A stretch of DNA of 64,000 bases, taken from assembly GCA_030427585.1 (NCBI GenBank), contig JAUIBW010000014.1, forward strand, positions 1 through 64,000, in the 5' to 3' direction. Positions 1-7,802 of the stretch are shown piece after piece. The notes beneath the pieces were generated by a model, which saw only the letters and a program-made list of their open reading frames with translations, was not told the origin of the DNA and made no database searches. Position numbers and translations under genes: made by a program. This stretch comes from Bacteroidia bacterium (GTDB lineage Bacteria > Bacteroidota > Bacteroidia > Flavobacteriales > Flavobacteriaceae). Position 1 is the first letter of the stretch; every line of letters begins with the position of its first letter.

Positions 1-155
1 GATATCATGGGGTTGATGATCTTATTAATTCTCTAAAAATGATTCATGACTTTGCATTGTATCACACCGATTTGTGTTTTGATACCGAAGAAAAACAAGC
101 ACTACTAGACCTAAAAATCTTATGGCAAGGATTAGAACAGCTAGAAGCTTCTTAG
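1..155 (+). CDS. 3' end of a small protein of unknown function (copy A, cut by the window edge)
   Basis: The first 155 bases are the last ~51 codons of a gene nearly identical to the complete 86-aa gene at 2100-2360; the frame is the same and only the last few codons differ (GLEQLEAS here, GLEELETL there). The start lies outside the window. No known domain is recognised; the visible part is probably helical, with charged and hydrophobic residues alternating. The copy is intact up to its TAG stop and is followed by the same hairpin terminator as the full copy. Function unknown; the duplication itself is clear. Confidence 0.7.
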   Translation, partial: YHGVDDLINSLKMIHDFALYHTDLCFDTEEKQALLDLKILWQGLEQLEAS

Positions 156-178
156 CGCTGGATTTTTTAAAATGGTAT

Positions 179-208
179 AAAAATCTATCTGTAGGGGTAG
201 CTTTTTTT
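179..208 (+). terminator. Rho-independent terminator of copy A
   Basis: An A-rich arm followed by CTATC, a short loop, GGTAG and a run of seven T gives a hairpin with a T-tract 24 bases after the stop codon. The A/T flanks extend the stem, so it may act in both directions. Confidence 0.7.
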
Positions 209-320
209 GTGGTTCTAGTTTTGTGTAGTTGGTTTATTGTGGTCTTTTCTTCATATTGGGGCTAGCGAGACGTTAGTGGTAGGAGAGCATGTGAATTATG
301 ACAAACTGTTGTGAGGCGTT

Positions 321-767
321 TTAATATTTGTGTATTTTCAAGAATTCGTCATTTAAGTGGTCAAAATCACCGTCCATTGTTATTAACTCAGCTTGAGCCA
401 CGTATGCGGTTGCAGCAATCCAAATATCATTTTTACCCATATTTTTTGCTGAACTGTTAAGTGGTCTTTCTTTTAATTTACCTTGACTAAAAGCATCAAT
501 CGTATAATACGCTTCTATTAGTTTATCATCGGAGTTATTAATGTCTATGATAAATAGTTTTTCGAGTAATTTATTTAACGTTTGAATTTTTTTAATACCC
601 CAACCTCTTTTTTTTCCTAAAGCAAGTAATTCTGCTTTTGTGACTATAGATATAATAGAAATACTATCATCTTGATCAAGGGATAATTCATTTACAATTG
701 TTTTATAAATTTCGTGACCTCTTACAAAAGCTAAACAGATATTGGTGTCAAGTAAAAATCTCCTCAT
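321..767 (-). CDS. PIN-domain ribonuclease, VapC-like toxin
   Basis: A 148-aa protein with the layout of a PIN domain: the N-terminal LDTN motif (D7), E46 in the TKAELLALG stretch, D114 in KNDIWIAA, and D132/D134 in MDGDFDHL. These acidic residues form the metal site that cleaves RNA in VapC toxins. The length is normal for VapC. The ATG follows directly on the stop of the upstream gene (TAAATG), so the two are almost certainly co-translated. No short AbrB/Phd/RHH-type antitoxin is visible; the upstream partner is 305 aa, which is unusual. Toxin activity is inferred from the fold; a stand-alone PIN nuclease is possible. Confidence 0.8.
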   Translation of the reverse strand: MRRFLLDTNICLAFVRGHEIYKTIVNELSLDQDDSISIISIVTKAELLALGKKRGWGIKKIQTLNKLLEKLFIIDINNSDDKLIEAYYTIDAFSQGKLKERPLNSSAKNMGKNDIWIAATAYVAQAELITMDGDFDHLNDEFLKIHKY

Positions 768-1685
768 TTAAAGCATTTTTACTAAATCCTCAAATTTATC
801 TTCATCAGGCCATTTATCTACTATATCGGAAATACTATTTCCAAACTTCCGATCTATTTGATTTTTTATCTGATCCTCGACTGAAGTAGAAAATTTAGGC
901 TTTTTAGAAAAATAGGAATCAGCATCATTTGGTTGATGTATCTTATTTATTTCAATAACTGATGTCTTATTTGGCTTGTAGTGATTTATTCCAGTTATTG
1001 TTATTTTTTTACCCCAAAAAGGTGCAATGTCATCAGCAGAAAGGTCATTGGATAGGAAACCATTAATAACACCTTCGTCTGTAAGTATTTTAACTTTAAG
1101 TTTGCTGTATTTTAATTCTTCAACAATTCCATTTAGAACAACTGGTTCAGGATTTGGAGTTTCTTGTTCAAGTATTTTAATTTTGTTGAAGTCTTGTTTA
1201 TTTAATTCTAGCGCTTCAAAAGATCCCTCATTACTAATTGAAAAAATTTCATTATCGTTTAAAAACGCTTTTTTGAAATTTTTTAGTTCCTTAAGTAAGG
1301 ATTTATCTAATAATTCTGGATTAACACTATCTTTTTTAGCCTCTTTGAATGAAGAAACAAAAAGGGATATTGGTGTCTGTTCTTGTAAATCAAGCTGAGA
1401 TTCACTTCTAAAAATGTCCAATTGAAGATTATCCAAAGTCTCCTTAAATTTATTTGATTCAAGACATAATATAGTACTTCCTTTTTTTAATCCGCTTAAT
1501 GTAACCTGCAAGGAATTTTTAAGTGATTGTTTTTTTCTTCCTTTAGAAAGACTAACTCCTTTAAGTCGAATTTGAAGAGCTCCCTCGGCAATTTTTGAAA
1601 TACTTTCAGCAATATTAGTCAGCCGGATAAGGTCAATCTTCCCGTCTTCTTCTATTGCGTTCGATATTTTTATTTCGTAATTCAC
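768..1685 (-). CDS. Unknown protein, operon partner of the PIN-domain protein
   Basis: A 305-aa soluble protein with no signal peptide or membrane segment. The first ~100 residues include a basic patch (SKGRKKQSLKN); the stretch at about 185-260 alternates hydrophobic and polar residues (LKVKILTDEGVINGFL, then GKKITITGINHY), which suggests a small beta-barrel. The C-terminal ~40 residues are helical and charged. Its TAA stop abuts the ATG of the PIN gene, so it occupies the place of an antitoxin in a TA operon. It could be an atypical antitoxin, a regulator, or an RNA-binding partner. I do not recognise the family. Confidence 0.55.
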   Translation of the reverse strand: MNYEIKISNAIEEDGKIDLIRLTNIAESISKIAEGALQIRLKGVSLSKGRKKQSLKNSLQVTLSGLKKGSTILCLESNKFKETLDNLQLDIFRSESQLDLQEQTPISLFVSSFKEAKKDSVNPELLDKSLLKELKNFKKAFLNDNEIFSISNEGSFEALELNKQDFNKIKILEQETPNPEPVVLNGIVEELKYSKLKVKILTDEGVINGFLSNDLSADDIAPFWGKKITITGINHYKPNKTSVIEINKIHQPNDADSYFSKKPKFSTSVEDQIKNQIDRKFGNSISDIVDKWPDEDKFEDLVKML

Positions 1686-1811
1686 AATTGCAAGGTAAAA
1701 ATTTTATCTGTAGTATTTAAAATTATTATTTCCAATGATTCAAACAAAGATATATATTCACCATTACATAGAACCGTTTATAATGATCTGTAAACGTTTG
1801 TTGATGTTTTT

Positions 1812-1885
1812 TATACTGTAATTTTTCTAATACCGCTATGGGTTAACCCTATCTCAAAAGCTTCGGCATATAATCGATGACGTGG
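1812..1885 (-). pseudogene. Relic of a gene paralogous to the 124-aa gene at 5051-5425
   Basis: Read on the minus strand, this stretch encodes YAEAFEIGLTHSGIRK, nearly the same as the C-terminus of the 124-aa protein (YAEAFEIGLTDSGIRK). The upstream part of the gene is missing. Similarity also continues into the bases beyond the stop (around 1745-1800 versus about 4965-5050), so a DNA block was copied and then mostly lost. Confidence 0.7.
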
Positions 1886-2000
1886 ATTTGTAACTATTAG
1901 GTGTGCTTTATAATTCAAAAGTCGTATCTTCGCATTGCGAAACTTATCAAAATATTATTAATAATGCATTTATCATTCACTAGGTTTAAATAAAAATACT

Positions 2001-2077
2001 GGAGAGGCAAACGGGTGTAAGTCCCGAAGACCTTCAAGGCATCGCTTTGATGAGTTTCGCGGTGACCTCTCTTTTTT
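2001..2077 (+). ncRNA. Structured leader RNA with terminator and start-codon complement
   Basis: This segment starts 99 bases upstream of the small gene at 2100. GAGAGG (2002-2007) pairs with CCTCTC (2066-2071), and the closing arm runs straight into TTTTTT, so the outer helix is also a terminator. Inside are CGGG/CCCG (2012-2015/2023-2026) and an AAGGC/GCTTT hairpin with flanking pairs (about 2031-2050). TGAGTTTCGC (2051-2060) is perfectly complementary to GCGAAACTCA at 2102-2111, which begins in the ATG. The layout suits a riboswitch or cis-regulatory RNA. The GGTG-N3-AgTCC-like core faintly recalls a cobalamin riboswitch, but the rest does not fit. Confidence 0.6.
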
Positions 2078-2099
2078 ATTCATCTTAATCCATTAAATT

Positions 2100-2360
2100 A
2101 TGCGAAACTCAAATGGTCAATGTCCTTGTACTATAAACGAGGCGAATGAAACAACACTCACCAAATCTTTACATCCCAAAGAAGTAGATCTTTTAGGCTA
2201 CCTTAGATATCATGGGGTTGATGATCTTATTAATTCTCTAAAAATGATTCATGACTTTGCATTGTATCACACCGATTTGTGTTTTGATACCGAAGAAAAA
2301 CAAGCACTACTAGACCTAAAAATCTTATGGCAGGGATTAGAAGAATTAGAAACTTTGTAG
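2100..2360 (+). CDS. Small protein of unknown function (copy B, complete)
   Basis: An 86-aa protein starting MRNSNGQCPC, with a CPC motif near the N-terminus and no further cysteine until C61 in TDLCFD. The rest is rich in leucine, aspartate and histidine (DLLGYLRYHGVDDLINSLK) and is likely helical. There is no signal peptide or membrane segment. It sits behind the structured leader at 2001-2077 and its first codons are complementary to that leader. A second copy ends at position 155. The function is unknown; the CPC motif could bind metal or be redox-active, but this is a guess. Confidence 0.7.
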   Translation: MRNSNGQCPCTINEANETTLTKSLHPKEVDLLGYLRYHGVDDLINSLKMIHDFALYHTDLCFDTEEKQALLDLKILWQGLEELETL

Positions 2361-2416
2361 CGCTGGATTTTTTAAAATGGTATAAAAATCTATCTGTATG
2401 GGTAGCTTTTTTTGTG
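2206..2416 (+). repeat. Direct repeat, right copy (partner 1-211)
   Basis: Right-hand copy of the near-identical block that includes the end of the small gene and its terminator. The pair brackets the PIN-domain operon and the leader RNA, with about 2.2 kb between equivalent positions. Confidence 0.9.
2383..2412 (+). terminator. Rho-independent terminator of copy B
   Basis: Same hairpin as at 179-208: CTATC/GGTAG stem with A and T flanks, followed by seven T, 23 bases after the stop codon of the 86-aa gene. Confidence 0.7.
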
Positions 2417-2487
2417 GCTTTTATAACAAATTATGGGTTTTGTATTGGTTACTGGTGTTGATATTAGTTGTTTTTTCGTTAAAATGT

Positions 2488-2925
2488 TTAATCCATTACA
2501 ATTGGAATATCACTCACCACTTTCCATTGATTATTTTGATCTTGAATTAAGACAAGGTATTTATGCATATCTGATGTTGTTTCTGATATATAAAGAACAT
2601 CTACAATTGCTGTGTGTTCATAGATTTTTATATCCTTGACATTAATGTTATAATTTGTGCCACCTACTTTTTTTTCTTTCATCATTTGTAAATAGGTTTC
2701 TTTAGGGATGATAGTAACGTTTTTACTCCCTTTAAATCGATTTGCCACTACTCGGTAGTCTTTATGTAAGAGTTCGGTAAGTTGTTTAATATTTCTGTTT
2801 GCTGCTGCTTTTTCGATAGATGCTACTATCTCTTTGATTTGATTTTTCATATTGTTTTGATTTTGCGACATGCAGTTTAAAAAGGGAATAGCACTTAAAA
2901 AAACTATTAGAATTAATTGTCTCAT
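2488..2925 (-). CDS. Secreted NTF2-like (SnoaL/DUF4440-type) protein
   Basis: A 145-aa protein with an N-terminal hydrophobic signal segment (MRQLILIVFLSAIPFLNC). The mature part has the NTF2-like pattern: a first helix (IKEIVASIEKAAANRNIKQLTELL), HKDYRVVAN, and a C-terminal curved sheet ending WKVVSDIPIV. NTF2-like folds bind small molecules or act as enzymes, but no catalytic residues can be assigned. FLNC could be a weak lipobox. It appears to be a single-gene transcript; its neighbours point to no pathway. Two more NTF2-like proteins occur in the window (20260-20715 and the C-terminus of 28106-29635). Confidence 0.7.
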   Translation of the reverse strand: MRQLILIVFLSAIPFLNCMSQNQNNMKNQIKEIVASIEKAAANRNIKQLTELLHKDYRVVANRFKGSKNVTIIPKETYLQMMKEKKVGGTNYNINVKDIKIYEHTAIVDVLYISETTSDMHKYLVLIQDQNNQWKVVSDIPIVMD

Positions 2926-3002
2926 TTTTTGAGTTTTTATTAGTGCTCAAAACTATCGAGAAGTCTATCCTTTTCCTTTGACGAAAGTCACAAAATCAAT
3001 TG

Positions 3003-3572
3003 CTAAATCCTTTTCCGGATTCTACTCAATGATTCTCTACTTATCCCCAAATATGAAGCTAGATACTGAAGAGGGATCCGTTCAATTAATCTAGGGTGGT
3101 TTTCAAGAACATATAAATATCTTTCTTTAGGTGAGTGTGCTGTTAAAAGTGAAGCATATTTTTGTTCGCTTATCGTTAATTTTTCCAATATCATCCTTCC
3201 TAATTTTTGATAGAAATTAGATGTTTCGTAAAGGTCTGTCAATTTAGCTTTATCAATATAAAAAACGGTGCTTTCTTCTAATGCCTGAATATTTTTTTGG
3301 GAAGGTTTGTTATTGGCCATACTTTCAATTTCCCGCAGAAAGTCACTTTCAAAATAGAACGAAGTACTTATCTCTTTTCCGTTTTTATTTATGTAAAAAG
3401 TTCTGAGACATCCTTTGTACAAGAAAAATATACCCCGACAAATTTGGCCTTGTCTTAACAGGTATTCTTTTTTTTTGAGTTTTTTTGTTTCTAAGATAGA
3501 TTCAAAAATTTCCCAATCTTCATCTGTTATTTTTAAAATTCTGTCAAATGTATTTTTTAATGGTAAGTACAT
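3003..3572 (-). CDS. Crp/Fnr-family transcriptional regulator
   Basis: A 189-aa protein with an N-terminal cyclic-nucleotide-binding-like beta-roll (KKEYLLRQGQICRGIFFLYKG, then RTFYINKNGKEISTSFYFESDF) and a short C-terminal helix-turn-helix (IPLQYLASYLGISRESLSRIRKRI). The residues that contact cAMP in CRP are not conserved, as is usual for the many Bacteroidota members of this group. It lies just downstream of the PLP-enzyme gene on the same strand with a 90-base gap, so it may control that gene or an unlinked one. It is a relative of the protein at 5663-6232. Confidence 0.85.
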   Translation of the reverse strand: MYLPLKNTFDRILKITDEDWEIFESILETKKLKKKEYLLRQGQICRGIFFLYKGCLRTFYINKNGKEISTSFYFESDFLREIESMANNKPSQKNIQALEESTVFYIDKAKLTDLYETSNFYQKLGRMILEKLTISEQKYASLLTAHSPKERYLYVLENHPRLIERIPLQYLASYLGISRESLSRIRKRI

Positions 3573-3664
3573 TATCTTGTTTAATTACCGTCGACAATTA
3601 AATAGTTACAATATTATCTATATTCCTTTTATGTGGTACCTATATACTTTGCTGTGCGTAGTTT

Positions 3665-4654
3665 TTAATCATATAGATTATAATATGCATGAACTAAGGG
3701 CATTCCACCCGTATGTATAAATATTATTGTTTCATCTTTTCCGATTTTATTATTTCTAATATAATCTATCAGTCCAGCCATAGCTTTACTTGTATAGACG
3801 GGACATAGGAAAATCCCTTCTAATTCGGCAAGCATCTTGATTGCCCGTTTTCCTTTTTCGGTAGCAATTCCATATGCGTCACCAACAAAATTTGTATCTA
3901 TCTTGAAATTTGGTTTTATAGTTGAGTTTGGTTTAATGTTGTCGATAATTTCATTCATTAAAGATGTTACTATTCTATTGATTTCTATATTTTTATGAAG
4001 AACGCTAAAGCCTAAAACCCTTGTTTCAGTTTCGGCAATTGCAAATCCGGCAATAAGACCCGCCATAGTTCCACCACTTCCTGTTGGTGTGATTATATAA
4101 TCAGGTGCTTTTTCTTCTACATTTTTGAATTGCTGAATAATTTCATTCGCACAATCCAAATAGCCTAAAGAACCCAATAAGTTAGAACCTCCAAATGGGA
4201 TTATATACGGCACGTTTCCTTCTTCTCTCAAATTATCGGCAATTCTTTCCATTTCAGTTTGAAAATCATCTTCTTGTTCAATTGCAATGATATCGGCGCT
4301 CATTAACTTCATCAAAAGTGCGTTGCCATTTTTATTGAAAGTTGGGTTTTGTTCTGGGATCATTGTCTTACAAACCACAACAGATTTTAATCCAAGTTGA
4401 CAGGCTGCCCCAACAAGCTCACGGGCTGCGTTAGATTGAAAATGACCTGCGATAATTAATGTATCTGCTTTTTTATCAATCGCATCTGCAATAATTCGTT
4501 CATATTTTCTCAATTTATTTCCACCGCCCCCACGGCCACCTTCGTCATCTCTTTTAATATAAATTCTCGGGCCGAGGTTGTTCGACAAATTTGGTAAAAA
4601 CTCTAGGGAAGACTCCCGGTTTAATAATTTTACTTTATTATGGATTTTGTTCAT
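3665..4654 (-). CDS. PLP-dependent deaminase, D-cysteine desulfhydrase / ACC deaminase family
   Basis: A tryptophan-synthase-beta fold enzyme. GGGGNKLRKYE carries the PLP-binding lysine; QSNAARE and the phosphate-binding glycine loop TGSGGTMAGL fit D-cysteine desulfhydrase and ACC deaminase, which release ammonia (and sulfide) to give a 2-oxoacid. The usual histidine after QSN is alanine, so the substrate may differ. I prefer the ATG at 4654 (MNKIHNKVKL), since family members start close to this point; an in-frame ATG at 4684 would add ten residues and overlap the relic of another gene. Length (329-339 aa) is normal. The substrate is not determined. Confidence 0.8.
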   Translation of the reverse strand: MNKIHNKVKLLNRESSLEFLPNLSNNLGPRIYIKRDDEGGRGGGGNKLRKYERIIADAIDKKADTLIIAGHFQSNAARELVGAACQLGLKSVVVCKTMIPEQNPTFNKNGNALLMKLMSADIIAIEQEDDFQTEMERIADNLREEGNVPYIIPFGGSNLLGSLGYLDCANEIIQQFKNVEEKAPDYIITPTGSGGTMAGLIAGFAIAETETRVLGFSVLHKNIEINRIVTSLMNEIIDNIKPNSTIKPNFKIDTNFVGDAYGIATEKGKRAIKMLAELEGIFLCPVYTSKAMAGLIDYIRNNKIGKDETIIFIHTGGMPLVHAYYNLYD

Positions 4655-4667
4655 TAAATTCAGTTTT

Positions 4668-4841
4668 TTAGAGTTGCATACCATGGTAGTTTATCCCAAA
4701 ATTACTAAATGATCTGTTTAAAGAATTTCGAGCTAAAACATTAGATCTTTTAATTTCTATTACAACAAATTGATTGTACTCATCTTGTGCAAGAATATCA
4801 ACAAATCCAGATGACGCTCCAGTATGTTTTAAGTAATATTA
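4668..4841 (-). pseudogene. Fragment of a PD-(D/E)XK nuclease
   Basis: An open stretch of ~57 codons with no start codon reads GFVDILAQDEYNQFVVIEIK followed by RS. The D, then E-I-K spacing is the PD-(D/E)XK nuclease signature as found in NucS and related DUF91-type domains. The N-terminal half and the rest of the C-terminus are absent, with stop codons at both ends, and the tail overlaps the start of the PLP-enzyme gene. It is best read as the remnant of a deleted nuclease gene. Confidence 0.65.
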
Positions 4842-5050
4842 AGTATCAATTAGTTTAAATTATGCTCAACTATATCCAAATTGGAAGCAACATAATCCCT
4901 TATATTTATTTCGATATTTTGATTTTTTTTAAGCGATTATATTAAACTCCAAATGAATTGCACATAACAAAGATATATAGTTATCTCTAATAACTATACA
5001 ACCGTTTGTAATTACTTATTAATTATTTGCTAATGTTTGTCTGTGTTTTT

Positions 5051-5425
5051 TTACACTATAATTTCCTGGCGATGTTTTCTAATACCACTATCGGTTAATC
5101 CGATCTCAAAAGCTTCGGCATATACGTCATCGCGGGCTTCTAATTCGTTCCATGCATCGTTTAGTAGGCTCATTTCTATCCTGTCTAGATCAAAGACATC
5201 ATTATACTTTACCGTTTGATTTAATTGCTTCTTTTGATTTGGTTCCTGTAGCAATACACTAATGATCTTTTTTTGGATACCTTTAATAATGTCCTGATCC
5301 TCTTCGTGGTGGTCTTTAAGGTTATATTTTACTTCGAGATGCTCTAATAATCCTTGTACTATTTTTTCTTGTTCGATATTCTTAATTTCAGAAATTTCTC
5401 TGATTTTACGGTTTAATTTGTTCAT
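5051..5425 (-). CDS. Unknown 124-aa protein
   Basis: A hydrophilic, probably helical cytoplasmic protein with no signal peptide. The N-terminal half is charged (NRKIREISEIKNIEQEKIVQ) and the C-terminus contains LNDAWNELEARDDVYAEAFE followed by IGLTDSGIRKHRQ. No domain is recognised. A degraded copy of its C-terminus lies at 1812-1885, so it belongs to a locally duplicated, partly decaying accessory block. The ATG at 5425 is the only sensible start. Confidence 0.6.
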   Translation of the reverse strand: MNKLNRKIREISEIKNIEQEKIVQGLLEHLEVKYNLKDHHEEDQDIIKGIQKKIISVLLQEPNQKKQLNQTVKYNDVFDLDRIEMSLLNDAWNELEARDDVYAEAFEIGLTDSGIRKHRQEIIV

Positions 5426-5662
5426 TTTTTAAATCCCTTGTTTCTTGATGTAGCTAAAAATTATCTGTGATATGTTTTTAGGCACTAAACTACCACTCCC
5501 TTTTTAGATATTTTTACGGGAAACCGCAGCGCATGATAAAAGTTTAATTTTATGAGATTGAGAGAATTGCGGTTTTTAGAAAAATTGTACCAAAGCCATA
5601 CTATGTAAGAAAGTTTTTGCATATTTACCGCTGCAAACGCTACTCAAAAATGATTGATTTTT
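5426..5662. other. Intergenic region with a hairpin
   Basis: AAACCGCA (5521-5528) can pair with TGCGGTTT (about 5569-5576), followed by a short T-run. It lies between two divergent genes, so it may be a leader structure or a weak terminator. No promoter of the TTTG/TAnnTTTG type was found here. Confidence 0.3.
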
Positions 5663-6232
5663 ATGATAGAAGATATATTTAAAAAGATAACAGAAGAGTA
5701 TAGCAACATTAGTGCTGAAGCTATGTATGATTGGTCCGAAAAAATAAAAATTGTAGCGTATAAGAAAAGGGATATACTGGTAAAAGAAGGTGCATATTCG
5801 CATAAATTCTATTATATCATACAAGGTGCACTTAAAGCTTATTATAGGTCTGATGATAAAAAAATAACCGATTGGTTTGCATTAGAAAACGATTTTATTC
5901 CATCGACAACCGATCCTATACATGGTCGGCCCAGTTCTCATACTATAGAGGTGTTAGAAGACAGTACCTTGGTAACATTAGATCATGATGATTTAGAGGC
6001 CCTATGTAAAAAACATCATGATTTTGAGCATCTGTACCGAATTATTTTATCCAAAGTAATTTACCAACTTAGAGAGCGTATAGCCTCTCTTCAGTTTAGA
6101 ACGGTGCAACAACGGTACGATAGTTTGATTGATCTATATCCAAAAATAGAATCCCGTGTTCCCCTGGGGGATATTGCTTCTTTTTTGGGTATTACACAAG
6201 AAACATTAAGCAGGATTAGAGCATCGAAATAA
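5663..6232 (+). CDS. Crp/Fnr-family transcriptional regulator
   Basis: A 189-aa protein: N-terminal cNMP-binding-like roll (KRDILVKEGAYSHKFYYIIQ, then LKAYYRSDDKKITDWFALEN) and a C-terminal helix-turn-helix (GDIASFLGITQETLSRIRA). Key cAMP contacts are absent. The ATG at 5663 is chosen; an upstream in-frame TTG at 5654 would add only three residues. The methyltransferase gene follows 120 bases downstream on the same strand, and may be its target or operon partner. Confidence 0.85.
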   Translation: MIEDIFKKITEEYSNISAEAMYDWSEKIKIVAYKKRDILVKEGAYSHKFYYIIQGALKAYYRSDDKKITDWFALENDFIPSTTDPIHGRPSSHTIEVLEDSTLVTLDHDDLEALCKKHHDFEHLYRIILSKVIYQLRERIASLQFRTVQQRYDSLIDLYPKIESRVPLGDIASFLGITQETLSRIRASK

Positions 6233-6352
6233 GAATTTGATTTGGATCAAAACTTTGTGTTTGTTAAATCTCTAATTTTGCTCTCGAATGTTAAAAAGGG
6301 ACTATCATTCTGATATGTTGTTTGCCTTATTTTTCCTAATCCTGTTGATAAA

Positions 6353-7132
6353 ATGAAGAGAATACACCTATTTGAATTCGAAGACTTACCATGGTTCCCT
6401 AATTGGATTAGGATCTGTATGACTCGGCTAATTGTGGTAATGCATAAAAAATTTGGTACGGACCGGGATATGGCTATGCTACTTGCTGATCTTATTAAGC
6501 GTACCAAGATCACAAAAATTATTGATTTATGCTCGGGTAGTGGAGGGCCTATGCTTGATACGATAGTATTATTGAGAAATCAATATCATCTCGAAGATGT
6601 CGAATTGGTTTTATCAGACCTGTACCCTAATTTAGAAGCTGCAAAACGAATAAACAGCAGTAGCGGTTATATAAGTTATAGAACCACTCCTCTTGATGCG
6701 ACACATATTGATGATTCTATACAAGGGATATTTACGATGGTAGGTAGTTTTCATCATATGAGACCAGACCAGGCCAAAAGTATTTTAACAGCCGTACAAA
6801 GAAAAAAGCAACCGATTTGTATTATGGAAATCAATAAGAAATTTCCTTTCCTCTTATGGTGGCTTTTTATCCCTCTTAGTGCCGTTTTATGCCTTTTTAT
6901 TACACCATTGGTACGACCGTTAACGATCAGGCAGCTTATTTTTACCTATATAATTCCTGTAATTCCTTTATGTTTTGCCTGGGATGCCGTGATTACCAGT
7001 GGGAGAATATATCGGTTAGAAGATCTCGATGAGCTTTTGCAAGATAGTAAGGATGATACCTATATCTGGAAAAAAGAGGTTATAGAAGGGAAATCTGAAA
7101 AAATTTACCTAATAGGATATCCCAGGGAGTAG
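6353..7132 (+). CDS. SAM-dependent methyltransferase-like protein with membrane segments
   Basis: A 259-aa protein. Residues ~60-75 (KIIDLCSGSGGPMLDT) form the SAM-binding motif I of class I methyltransferases; LVLSDLYPN is motif II and GIFTMVGSFHHM the loop after motif III. After ~165 two hydrophobic stretches (FLLWWLFIPLSAVLCLF and LIFTYIIPVIPLCFAW) interrupt the fold, so the enzyme is probably membrane-attached. This suits methylation of a lipid or quinone-like substrate, but none can be named. It follows the Crp/Fnr gene and could be under its control. Confidence 0.7.
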   Translation: MKRIHLFEFEDLPWFPNWIRICMTRLIVVMHKKFGTDRDMAMLLADLIKRTKITKIIDLCSGSGGPMLDTIVLLRNQYHLEDVELVLSDLYPNLEAAKRINSSSGYISYRTTPLDATHIDDSIQGIFTMVGSFHHMRPDQAKSILTAVQRKKQPICIMEINKKFPFLLWWLFIPLSAVLCLFITPLVRPLTIRQLIFTYIIPVIPLCFAWDAVITSGRIYRLEDLDELLQDSKDDTYIWKKEVIEGKSEKIYLIGYPRE

Positions 7133-7172
7133 GGTATTGTATTTCGTAATCTCATCTTTTTTATGAACTACC

Positions 7173-7802
7173 TCAATGTATTTCTATAAAGATGTCTGTA
7201 TTGTCATTTTCTAACGGGGAAGGTTCGGGATGAGCATGTTCGATATCATAAATTCTACCCGATACTTTTTCTATTTTATACGAGGATTCCTGAAATTGTG
7301 ATATAACACTTACCGCATAATAACTCTCATGCTCTCTAATGATCATATCATCCTCAAAATCCTCTATATTAATAATACCAACTTCACTACTCTTATGAAT
7401 AGATTCGATTATAAATTGAGTATTCTTTTTTGTGTCTTCTGTGTGTTTAAAAAAAAGAATTTCCTTTTTATGATCAAAAGCTACAGGGTTAGAAACCGGA
7501 TGGCGAGAAGTTACTTTTTCTATTAGGAGTACCGTGGCATCAAAATAGAAAACAGTTTTTTGAGGTAGATATTTTATGGGATTATTAAAAGAAACAAAAA
7601 CCTCTTTACCATTGGTAGTTACTCTAATTTTAGAGAAATTTTCTGTACCGGCTTCTTTACCGACCAGCTGTAGAGCAGATAGCACGATAGTATCCTTGCC
7701 CGAAGCTATAATTTCTGACACTTCTTTATTCATTATTATATTTTGAGAAAAACAAGTAGTATGGTGTAGTAGAACTAGAGAGAATATGGTAAAACATTTC
7801 AT
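7173..7802 (-). CDS. Secreted protein of unknown function
   Basis: A 209-aa protein with a short signal peptide ending in TTCFSQ. The mature part is mostly beta-strand in character (FSKIRVTTNGKEVFVSFNNP, then KTVFYFDATVLLIEK) with an acidic C-terminus (DNTDIFIEIH). No family is recognised. It is convergent with the methyltransferase gene, with 40 bases between them. It is likely periplasmic or extracellular. Confidence 0.6.
   Translation of the reverse strand: MKCFTIFSLVLLHHTTCFSQNIIMNKEVSEIIASGKDTIVLSALQLVGKEAGTENFSKIRVTTNGKEVFVSFNNPIKYLPQKTVFYFDATVLLIEKVTSRHPVSNPVAFDHKKEILFFKHTEDTKKNTQFIIESIHKSSEVGIINIEDFEDDMIIREHESYYAVSVISQFQESSYKIEKVSGRIYDIEHAHPEPSPLENDNTDIFIEIH

Larger units (their letters stand above)
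1..211 (+). repeat. Direct repeat, left copy (partner 2206-2416)
   Basis: Bases 1-211 align without gaps to 2206-2416 with only a few mismatches, covering the 3' end of the small gene, its stop codon and the terminator hairpin. Similarity stops soon after the terminator T-tract. The left end is cut by the window, so the true repeat is longer. Confidence 0.9.

Noticed and set aside
2001-2077. Cobalamin riboswitch
   Set aside because: Only a short GGTG-N3-A-TCC-like core is similar; the conserved B12-box and the overall length and helices are missing.
2433-2639. 68-aa plus-strand reading frame
   Set aside because: It overlaps the C-terminal half of the NTF2-like gene on the other strand, which has a signal peptide and domain pattern.
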